Both the position numbers and the translations under genes were made by a program. A DNA stretch of 10,560 nt from Rhodoluna limnophila (GTDB lineage: Bacteria; Actinomycetota; Actinomycetes; Actinomycetales; Microbacteriaceae). Numbering within the stretch: position 1 is the stretch's first letter; each line of letters begins with the position of its first letter. The stretch lies in contig CALPUC020000018.1 in assembly GCA_943326655.2 (NCBI GenBank), positions 1-10,560 of the forward strand. The letters are read 5' to 3'. Positions 5,956 through 10,560 of the stretch are shown piece by piece. The notes below the pieces were generated by a model, which was not told the DNA's origin, searched no databases, and worked only from the letters and a program-made list of their open reading frames with translations.

Positions 5956-7056
5956 ATGGCAGAGATAGACCTTTCCAAAGAAATCAGCGAACTCAAAGAC
6001 ACTTTTTCGAGCATTCGCGTGGTCGTCGACCCTGCGAAATTGAATCAGGAAGTTTTAGTTCTCAAGGAGCAGGCTGCCGATCCGAATCTTTGGGATGACA
6101 CAGCCAAAGCCCAGAAAATTACCTCCAAGTTGAGCAGAATTCAGGCGCAACTGGCCAAACTCGAGAGTATTACCAGCCGAATGGACGATCTCGAGGTGCT
6201 GGTTGAACTTGCTAACGACGCCAACGATTCGGCCAGCCAAAACGAAGCTAAGGCTGAGCTAGAAGGTCTTTCAAAAGATATTGGTGAGCTGGAGATTCAG
6301 ACGCTGCTCAACGGTGAATACGATGCCCGCGGCGCTGTGGTAACTATTCGTGCGGGTGCCGGCGGCGACGACGCTACCGATTTCGCCGAGATGCTGATGC
6401 GTATGTATTTGCGTTACGCCGAAAAGCACAAGATGCCAGCTCAGGTTCTCGACATCAGCTACTCGGAAGGGGCGGGAATTAAGTCGGCCACCTTTGAGAT
6501 AGATACCCCCTATGCCTTTGGCACTCTTTCGGTTGAAGGTGGCACTCACCGTCTCGTGCGCATGAGCCCGTTCAATTCGGCTGGAAAGCGCCAAACTTCG
6601 TTTGCTGCGGTTGAAGTGGTTCCGCTCATCGAACAAACCGATGTGATTGAAATTCCGGAAAACGACATCCGCATCGACGTGTTCCGTTCATCAGGTCCTG
6701 GTGGTCAGTCGGTGAACACCACCGACTCTGCCGTTCGCATCACCCACATCCCAACCGGAACCGTGGTTAGTTGCCAAAACGAGAAGTCGCAGATTCAAAA
6801 CAAGGCTGCAGCCATGCGCGTTTTGCAATCCAGACTTCTCGAAATCAAACGTCGCGAAGAAGAAGCGCAGAAGAAGCAGATTGCCGGAGATGTGAAGGCC
6901 AGCTGGGGCGAGCAAATGCGCTCCTACGTGATGGCCCCTTACCAAATGGTGAAAGACCTTCGCACCGAGTACGAAGTGAATAATCCTTCTGCCGTTTTCG
7001 ATGGCGACTTAGACGGATTTATTTCGGCTGGAATTCGGTGGCGTAAACAGGCTTAG
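5956..7056 (+). CDS. prfB: Peptide chain release factor 2 (RF2)
   Basis: RF2 recognises UGA and UAA stop codons in the ribosomal A site and triggers peptide release. The 366-residue protein has the usual helical N-terminal domain (1-110), the codon-recognition tripeptide Ser204-Pro205-Phe206 (SPF marks RF2 rather than RF1, which has PxT), and the catalytic GGQ at 249-251 within SSGPGGQSVN, whose Gln251 is the residue methylated in bacteria that carry PrmC. The frame is continuous: the in-frame UGA and slippery CUU that drive autoregulatory +1 frameshifting in many bacteria are absent. It heads the actinobacterial prfB-ftsE-ftsX-smpB block, with 29 bases before ftsE. Confidence 0.98.
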   Translation: MAEIDLSKEISELKDTFSSIRVVVDPAKLNQEVLVLKEQAADPNLWDDTAKAQKITSKLSRIQAQLAKLESITSRMDDLEVLVELANDANDSASQNEAKAELEGLSKDIGELEIQTLLNGEYDARGAVVTIRAGAGGDDATDFAEMLMRMYLRYAEKHKMPAQVLDISYSEGAGIKSATFEIDTPYAFGTLSVEGGTHRLVRMSPFNSAGKRQTSFAAVEVVPLIEQTDVIEIPENDIRIDVFRSSGPGGQSVNTTDSAVRITHIPTGTVVSCQNEKSQIQNKAAAMRVLQSRLLEIKRREEEAQKKQIAGDVKASWGEQMRSYVMAPYQMVKDLRTEYEVNNPSAVFDGDLDGFISAGIRWRKQA

Positions 7057-7070
7057 AGCCCCTTTCCGCC

Positions 7071-7076
7071 TAGGCT
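7071..7076 (+). promoter_or_regulatory. Candidate -10 box of ftsE
   Basis: TAGGCT lies nine bases before the ftsE ATG, giving a very short or absent leader. A weak GGAA at 7077-7080 could also act as a ribosome-binding site if ftsE is read through from prfB. No good -35 is seen. Confidence 0.35.
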
Positions 7077-7085
7077 GGAACTGCA

Positions 7086-7784
7086 ATGATTTCGATCGAA
7101 AAAGTATCCAAGACCTATAAGGGCGCCAGCCGCGCGGCCCTCGATTCGGTGTCGATTGAAATCGAAAAAGGTGACTTCGTTTTCCTAGTTGGTGCTTCCG
7201 GTTCCGGAAAATCGTCCCTATTGCGAATGATGTTGCGCGAAGACGTTCCAAGCAAGGGCAGCATCTTTGTGCTGGGGGAGAACCTCATCAGCATCCCAGC
7301 CCGTAAAGTGCCCTACTTCCGACGCAACATCGGCATGGTTTTCCAGGATTTTCGTCTTCTGCCAAATAAAACCGTTTTCCAGAACGTTGCCTTTTGCCTT
7401 GAGGTTATTGGCAAATCGCCAGCATTTGTTGCCGAGGCTGTGCCAAGTGTTTTGAAACTGGTCGGCCTTGAGGGGAAGCAAGACCGCTACCCGAACGAGC
7501 TTTCCGGTGGTGAGCAACAGCGCGTTGCCCTTGCTCGCGCAATCGTGAACAAGCCACAGCTTCTCCTCGCGGACGAACCTACCGGTAACCTCGACCCAGC
7601 CACTAGCCAGGAAATCGTGAACCTACTCGAGCGCATCAGCGCAGCTGGAACCACAATCGTCATGGCAACTCACGATCGTGGCATCGTCGACCGCATGCAG
7701 CGCAGAGTGGTCGTTCTAAAAGACGGACAGATTGTTAGCGACGACCGCGGTGTGGGATATGAAAAGGCCGAGGAAGCGCGATGA
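7086..7784 (+). CDS. ftsE: Cell-division ATP-binding protein FtsE
   Basis: This is the ATPase of the FtsEX complex, which does not transport but passes ATP-driven conformational change through FtsX to septal peptidoglycan hydrolases. The 232-residue protein has every ABC motif: Walker A GASGSGKSS (36-44), Q-loop Gln87, signature LSGGEQQR (139-146), Walker B LLLADEP with Asp163-Glu164, and the switch His196 in ATHD. The length is normal for FtsE, with a short acidic C-terminal tail. The stop overlaps the ftsX ATG in an ATGA junction, so the two are translationally coupled. Confidence 0.97.
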   Translation: MISIEKVSKTYKGASRAALDSVSIEIEKGDFVFLVGASGSGKSSLLRMMLREDVPSKGSIFVLGENLISIPARKVPYFRRNIGMVFQDFRLLPNKTVFQNVAFCLEVIGKSPAFVAEAVPSVLKLVGLEGKQDRYPNELSGGEQQRVALARAIVNKPQLLLADEPTGNLDPATSQEIVNLLERISAAGTTIVMATHDRGIVDRMQRRVVVLKDGQIVSDDRGVGYEKAEEAR

Positions 7785-8695
7785 AACTCGGCTACGTATT
7801 CGGTGAGGTAGGTCAGGGCCTAAAACGAAACCTGAGCATGGTTGTTTCCATCGTTCTGGTTACCTTTCTTTCGCTAAGTTTCGTTGGCACTGCTGCACTA
7901 CTACAGCTACAAATCGGCCAGATGAAGAACTACTGGTACGACCGAGCTCAGGTTGCTGTCTACCTATGCTCAGAGTTCTCTCCGGCTGAGGCCTGCCCTC
8001 AGGGAGCAGCATCGGCCGATGTGAAGAGCTCGATCGAAGCCAAATTGCAAGACTCCACGCTTTCGCCATACGTAGATAAGTTCTACTTCCAAGACCAGGA
8101 CCAAGCACTGAAGCAGTTTCAAGAAGAATTCAAAGACAACACCATCACCAACTACGTCACCGCCGATCAGTTGAATGAAACCTTCTGGGTGAAACTCAAG
8201 AATCCAACCGACGGCGCGATCATCACCCAGAGCTTCACCGGAGTCGCTGGGGTGGAAGAAGTTAGAGACCAACGCAGTTACCTAGATCAGATTTTTAGCA
8301 TCCTCAACGCAGCCAGTTTGGCCGCCGTGGGAATCGCATCGGTGATGCTCTTCTCAGCAATCTTGCTAATCTCCACCACCATTCGCCAATCAGCGTTCTC
8401 AAGACGTCGTGAAATCGGCATCATGCGATTGGTTGGAGCATCGAATTTCTACATCCAGCTGCCTTTCATAATTGAAGGTGTGGTGGCTGCTGCAATTGGT
8501 TCGATACTTGCCGGCGGCACCGTCGTGGCTATTGTTCAGTTCTTTGTGCAGGGTTACCTTGCTCAAAGCCTCCCGTTCACCAACTTCGTTAGCCTAGGAA
8601 CCGCGCTCAGTTTGGTTCCGATCATCTTCGGCATCGGCGTAGCCCTCGCAGCAATCGCTTCAATCGTTTCAATCAAGCGTTACCTTCGCGCCTAG
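7781..8695 (+). CDS. ftsX: Cell-division membrane protein FtsX
   Basis: The membrane partner of FtsE at the divisome. The 304-residue protein has the FtsX topology: a cytoplasmic N-terminus, a first membrane helix at about 21-43, a large extracellular domain at about 44-172, then three helices at about 176-200, 228-252 and 272-297. The extracellular domain is the part that contacts peptidoglycan hydrolases (RipC in mycobacteria). It holds Cys63 and Cys72, a likely disulfide pair also typical of actinobacterial FtsX. The cytoplasmic loop (SRRREIGIMRLVGAS) is the conserved contact with the ATPase. The ATG overlaps the ftsE stop. Confidence 0.96.
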   Translation: MKLGYVFGEVGQGLKRNLSMVVSIVLVTFLSLSFVGTAALLQLQIGQMKNYWYDRAQVAVYLCSEFSPAEACPQGAASADVKSSIEAKLQDSTLSPYVDKFYFQDQDQALKQFQEEFKDNTITNYVTADQLNETFWVKLKNPTDGAIITQSFTGVAGVEEVRDQRSYLDQIFSILNAASLAAVGIASVMLFSAILLISTTIRQSAFSRRREIGIMRLVGASNFYIQLPFIIEGVVAAAIGSILAGGTVVAIVQFFVQGYLAQSLPFTNFVSLGTALSLVPIIFGIGVALAAIASIVSIKRYLRA

Positions 8696-8716
8696 TATTT
8701 CAGCAACCTGCGTTGA

Positions 8717-8744
8717 TAAACTAAAAGGCTGACCAAGGGGTCAG
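8717..8744 (+). promoter_or_regulatory. smpB upstream region: -10-like box and small hairpin
   Basis: TAAACT at 8717-8722, the same hexamer as before prfB, would start transcription near 8729. A perfect 6-bp stem, CTGACC (8729-8734) with GGTCAG (8739-8744) around AAGG, begins there and is followed by TTTAG. It could be a 5' hairpin protecting the smpB mRNA or a weak terminator for ftsX; the short T-run makes the terminator reading less likely. Confidence 0.35.
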
Positions 8745-8764
8745 TTTAGAAATTGGAGTGAATC

Positions 8765-9238
8765 GTGCCCAGGGAAAAAGGCGAAAAGCTGGTTGCCAGC
8801 AATCGCAAAGCCCGTCACGACTATCACATCGAGGATACTTTTGAGGCCGGAATGGTTCTCTCTGGAACCGAGGTGAAGTCGTTACGGGCCGGTCACGCGT
8901 CCCTGGTAGATGGCTACGCGTCTATCGACAACGGCGAAGCCTGGCTAGAAAACGTTCACATCCCCGAATACACCCAGGGCACCTGGAACAACCACTCGTC
9001 TCGCCGTAAGCGCAAGCTTCTGCTAAACCGCGCCGAAATCTACAAACTTCTCCAGAAGACCAAAGAGTCTGGTTACACCATCGTTCCGTTGAAGATTTAT
9101 TTCAAGGACGGACGTGCGAAGGTTGAGATCGCGCTCGCCCGAGGTAAAAAGGATTACGACAAACGCCACGCCCTCAAGGAAGCGCAGGATAAGCGCGAAG
9201 CCGCTAGAGCCGTTTCCACCAAGGGTAAAGATTGGTAG
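8765..9238 (+). CDS. smpB: SsrA-binding protein SmpB
   Basis: SmpB binds the tRNA-like part of tmRNA and places it in stalled ribosomes for trans-translation. The 157-residue protein has the OB-fold core with the conserved stretches GMVLSGTEVKSLR and ENVHIPEY. The basic C-terminal tail (KKDYDKRHALKE onward, from about 128) lies in the empty mRNA channel as a helix. The GTG start at 8765 is fixed by GGAG at 8755-8758, six bases upstream. The RNA partner ssrA lies 71 bases downstream on the same strand, the usual pairing in actinobacteria. Confidence 0.98.
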   Translation: MPREKGEKLVASNRKARHDYHIEDTFEAGMVLSGTEVKSLRAGHASLVDGYASIDNGEAWLENVHIPEYTQGTWNNHSSRRKRKLLLNRAEIYKLLQKTKESGYTIVPLKIYFKDGRAKVEIALARGKKDYDKRHALKEAQDKREAARAVSTKGKDW

Positions 9239-9265
9239 AGGGAATAAAAAGTCACTGTTAGCAGT

Positions 9266-9292
9266 TACTATAAGAGTCCTGAGCAATCAGGA
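9266..9292 (+). promoter_or_regulatory. ssrA promoter candidate and leader hairpin
   Basis: Overlapping -10-like hexamers TACTAT (9266-9271) and TATAAG (9269-9274) lie about 35 bases before the mature tmRNA end; the precursor would be cut by RNase P at 9310. A 6-bp stem TCCTGA/TCAGGA with a GCAA (GNRA) loop at 9277-9292 lies within that leader. The hairpin could instead end smpB transcription, but only ATTTG follows. No -35 is recognised. Confidence 0.35.
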
Positions 9293-9309
9293 ATTTGAAA
9301 ACTACATAT

Positions 9310-9679
9310 GGGGATGATCGGTTTCGACAGTGCTTTTGTGCCTGAATGAAGCGGGTCGAGGATGCAGAGTTATCTCGTAAACGCTCTTTGCAAACTATAG
9401 GTGCCAAAACCAATCGCACCGACTTCGCCCTAGCTGCCTAAGCGCCGCTAGCCTGAAGTCCGACAGTCCGGAGTTGATCTCGTTCCGGGTCCTGGCGTTA
9501 TCTAGAGATCTTGCTGCTTAGTTACGCCTTAGGGCTTCGCGGGACTTTTACTCAGGCTGGGTTTGTTGGTCGACTTGTTTCAGGGTATGGCCAGGACCGA
9601 GTAAAGCGATACTGAAACTACACCCGTAGAAGAATCAGAATCTTTGTTCTGGACGGGGGTTCAATTCCCCCCATCTCCA
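9310..9679 (+). ncRNA. ssrA: Transfer-messenger RNA (tmRNA, SsrA)
   Basis: tmRNA acts as alanine tRNA and mRNA to rescue stalled ribosomes and tag the unfinished protein for proteolysis. The 5' end GGGGATG pairs with CATCTCC at 9672-9678; the third pair is G-U, the identity element for alanyl-tRNA synthetase. The D-loop-like GGTTTCGACAG follows the 5' end, and the T arm GGGGG-TTCAATT-CCCCC lies at 9655-9671. The total of 370 bases is normal for a one-piece tmRNA; pseudoknot regions lie on both sides of the tag frame. The discriminator A at 9679 is followed by CAA, so CCA is not encoded and must be added by CCA-adding enzyme, unlike the tRNA-Leu in this window. Confidence 0.97.
9403..9441 (+). 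other. tmRNA tag-peptide reading frame
   Basis: The resume codon GCC at 9403 begins AKTNRTDFALAA, followed by TAA at 9439-9441. With the alanine charged on tmRNA the tag added to stalled proteins is A-AKTNRTDFALAA. The LAA end is the usual ClpXP-type degradation signal. The U and A at positions -5 and -4 before the resume codon, which set the frame in tmRNA, are conserved (ATAGGT). Confidence 0.92.
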
Positions 9680-9699
9680 CAAGATATCCCATATGAACT

Positions 9700-9733
9700 A
9701 AAAGCCTCCTAGAAATAGGGGGCTTTTTGTTTA
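9700..9733. terminator. Strong intrinsic terminator shared by ssrA and the toxin gene
   Basis: A 12-bp stem (AAAAGCCTCCTA at 9700-9711 with TAGGGGGCTTTT at 9716-9727, one T-G pair) closes on a GAAA tetraloop and is followed on the plus strand by TTGTTT after the TTTT of the stem. It ends the ssrA transcript. On the minus strand the same stem is followed by TTAGTT and lies directly after the toxin stop codon (9731-9733), so it probably serves both directions. Confidence 0.9.
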
Positions 9734-10009
9734 CCGGCTCAGATCTCGGTAGAAGTTTTGGTGGGACCTGACGGACAAAAGAAAAATCATGCGAATGGCG
9801 TCATTGACGTCATAGGCGAGTAGGTACAGCCGCCCCTTGAATGTGAATTTGTAAACAGAGATACCGGTGATGTCATATCCTTTTGGTTCGCCGATACTTG
9901 GGTCATTCTGGATTTCCTCCAGGGCGTCGTCAACCAGTATTTGGATTGGCTTGTCGAGCCTTTTGTAGTCCTTTTTGAACTTCTTGGTTTGGCTGAGTGA
10001 CCAATTCAT
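9731..10009 (-). CDS. RelE/ParE-family type II toxin
   Basis: The 92-residue basic protein has the RelE/ParE order: a lysine-rich first helix (QTKKFKKDYKRLD), a second helix at about 20-35, then the beta core (SVYKFTFKGRLYLLAY, IRMIFLLSV) and a C-terminal SHQNFYRDL close to the HENFYRDL end common in this family. Arg60, Arg81, His83 and Tyr87 are candidate active-site residues. RelE members cut mRNA on the ribosome whereas ParE members poison gyrase, and the sequence alone does not decide which applies here. The ATG overlaps the antitoxin stop in an ATGA junction, so toxin synthesis depends on antitoxin translation. The protein appears intact. It ends at the shared terminator 3' of ssrA. Confidence 0.9.
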   Translation of the reverse strand: MNWSLSQTKKFKKDYKRLDKPIQILVDDALEEIQNDPSIGEPKGYDITGISVYKFTFKGRLYLLAYDVNDAIRMIFLLSVRSHQNFYRDLSR

Positions 10010-10239
10010 TCTTCGGTGCGACCTAGGGGAACGAAAGGTTCCATGTTTTCTCTGGGTTCTGCCATCGCAATAAGAATATCGGCAATGAAGTCACCGGGTA
10101 AGTCTGGATTCTCAATCGCAGTGCGCCCGACTTTTGCCCAGAACTCAATTTGCGCCTGGAGGGTTCTGTGTTCCGAAGCAGCTGCTGCGCGAGCTTCATT
10201 CACTAATTCTTCATTCAGGCGAACGGATACGGTGGCCAT
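10006..10239 (-). CDS. ParD-like antitoxin of type II toxin-antitoxin system
   Basis: The 77-residue protein begins with a ribbon-helix-helix type strand and helix (MATVSVRLNEELVNEARAAA) followed by EHRTLQAQIEFWAKVGR, close to the ParD-like antitoxin family, whose members share the HRS-QIE-WA-LGR pattern. The N-terminal half would bind operator DNA as a dimer, and the acidic C-terminal half (about 45-77) would wrap the toxin. The ATG at 10239 has AGGAG seven bases upstream; the frame is open for 40 more codons upstream, but that stretch covers the promoter and is not coding. The operator-like inverted repeat overlaps its ribosome-binding site. Together with the toxin it forms a two-gene operon that is probably autoregulated. 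Confidence 0.88.
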   Translation of the reverse strand: MATVSVRLNEELVNEARAAAASEHRTLQAQIEFWAKVGRTAIENPDLPGDFIADILIAMAEPRENMEPFVPLGRTEE

Positions 10240-10240
10240 G

Positions 10241-10261
10241 GGTAAACTCCTATCGTTTACC
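10241..10261. promoter_or_regulatory. Inverted-repeat operator of the toxin-antitoxin operon
   Basis: GGTAAAC (10241-10247) and GTTTACC (10255-10261) form a perfect 7-bp inverted repeat with a 7-bp spacer. On the minus strand the spacer contains the antitoxin Shine-Dalgarno AGGAG, and the outer half-site covers the predicted transcription start. This is the expected place for ribbon-helix-helix antitoxin binding. As RNA the same repeat could form a hairpin with the ribosome-binding site in its loop. Confidence 0.65.
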
Positions 10262-10264
10262 ACA

Positions 10265-10273
10265 AATGTAGCA
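10265..10273 (-). promoter_or_regulatory. Extended -10 promoter of the toxin-antitoxin operon
   Basis: TGCTACATT on the minus strand is an extended -10 (hexamer at 10265-10270), of the same TGC-TAnnnT form as the tRNA-Leu promoter. Transcription would start near 10258, inside the outer half of the inverted repeat, so a bound antitoxin would block it. Confidence 0.5.
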
Positions 10274-10366
10274 GATGCTTCCAAGGTTTGGCCTTTCAAA
10301 TTACTGAAAACAGTAACCAAGGAAATTGGCGAATTCGACTGCCACCAAAATCTGTGCATAACTGGA

Positions 10367-10372
10367 TAGAAT
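10367..10372 (+). promoter_or_regulatory. -10 box of the DUF805 gene
   Basis: TAGAAT is a good -10 match about 48 bases before the DUF805 start, giving a leader of about 40 bases with a normal ribosome-binding site. No -35 is recognised. The stretch between the antitoxin and this gene (10240-10419) holds only these divergent control elements. Confidence 0.4.
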
Positions 10373-10419
10373 CGGAGCGAGTTTCAGACGGGACTTAGCA
10401 AAACATCAAAGGGGATTAA

Positions 10420-10560
10420 ATGTCATTTATCGACGCAATTAAGTCTTATTTCAAGAACTACGCCAACTTCAAGGGCCGCGCACGTCGCAGCGAATTTTGG
10501 TGGACTGTTCTATTCACATTTTTGGTCAGTACGTTGTTGTCTATAGTGTTTCCGGGATCA
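10420..10560 (+). CDS. DUF805 membrane protein, 3' end outside window
   Basis: The first 47 codons encode a short cytoplasmic start, then YFKNYANFKGRARRSEFWW, the signature of DUF805 proteins, followed by the first membrane helix (TVLFTFLVSTLLSIV). The ATG is preceded by AAAGGGG with a five-base gap. DUF805 proteins are small polytopic inner-membrane proteins of unknown function. The rest of the gene lies beyond the window. Confidence 0.9.
   Translation, partial: MSFIDAIKSYFKNYANFKGRARRSEFWWTVLFTFLVSTLLSIVFPGS

Noticed and set aside
5956..6060. Programmed +1 frameshift in prfB
   Set aside because: The N-terminal frame is continuous, with no in-frame UGA or slippery site.
9655..9690. Attachment site at the ssrA 3' end
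   Set aside because: No second copy of the 3' end of ssrA is visible up to 10560 and no integrase gene is present.
9798..9815. Repeated CGTCAT in the toxin gene
   Set aside because: Two copies of six bases within coding sequence are not more than chance and lie away from any promoter.
10016..10369. Plus-strand 117-codon open frame across the antitoxin
   Set aside because: It lies antisense to a recognised antitoxin and its operator, with no ribosome-binding site or family resemblance.

Overview
The window looks like chromosomal DNA from an actinobacterium of moderate GC, most likely a small-genome member of the Microbacteriaceae. This rests on three observations. The conserved actinobacterial order prfB-ftsE-ftsX-smpB-ssrA is present. 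The Tad/Flp pilus cluster is compact and of the actinobacterial type. Several genes have -10-like boxes directly before the start codon and no Shine-Dalgarno sequence, as expected of leaderless mRNAs. The taxonomic placement is inferred from gene content only.

Layout. (1) 1-1146: the 3' part of a secreted subtilisin-family (S8) protease that begins before the window. (2) 1157-1297: a minus-strand tRNA-Leu(UAG) with its own extended -10 promoter and a UUCG-loop hairpin terminator. (3) 1356-4745: a seven-gene plus-strand tad operon, made of the TadA ATPase, TadB and TadC platform proteins, a 50-residue Flp-like pilin, two TadE-like pseudopilins and a third small membrane-anchored pseudopilin-like protein. 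Almost every junction overlaps. TadZ and prepilin peptidase genes are not in the window. (4) 4732-5922: a convergent MFS transporter whose 3' end overlaps the tad operon by 14 bp. (5) 5956-9679: a housekeeping block of prfB (RF2, no programmed frameshift), ftsE-ftsX, smpB and the ssrA tmRNA, whose tag is AKTNRTDFALAA. Translation termination, ribosome rescue and divisome control sit side by side here. (6) 9700-10273: a strong terminator shared by ssrA and a minus-strand type II toxin-antitoxin pair (ParD-like antitoxin, RelE/ParE-type toxin), with a perfect inverted repeat at the antitoxin start that is probably the autoregulatory operator. (7) 10420-10560: the 5' end of a DUF805 membrane protein.

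How the parts work together: SmpB and tmRNA form the trans-translation machine. FtsE and FtsX form the ABC-type complex that controls peptidoglycan hydrolases at the septum. TadA, TadB and TadC would power and anchor assembly of the Flp-like pilin with the pseudopilins. The toxin-antitoxin pair is autonomous and lies at the 3' flank of ssrA, a common integration hotspot, although no attachment-site repeat is visible. No CRISPR array, insertion sequence or prophage gene was seen. The best candidates for a closer look are the atypical pilin, the streamlined tad operon, the toxin-antitoxin operator and the leaderless divergent promoters. I see no clear case for a wholly new system.
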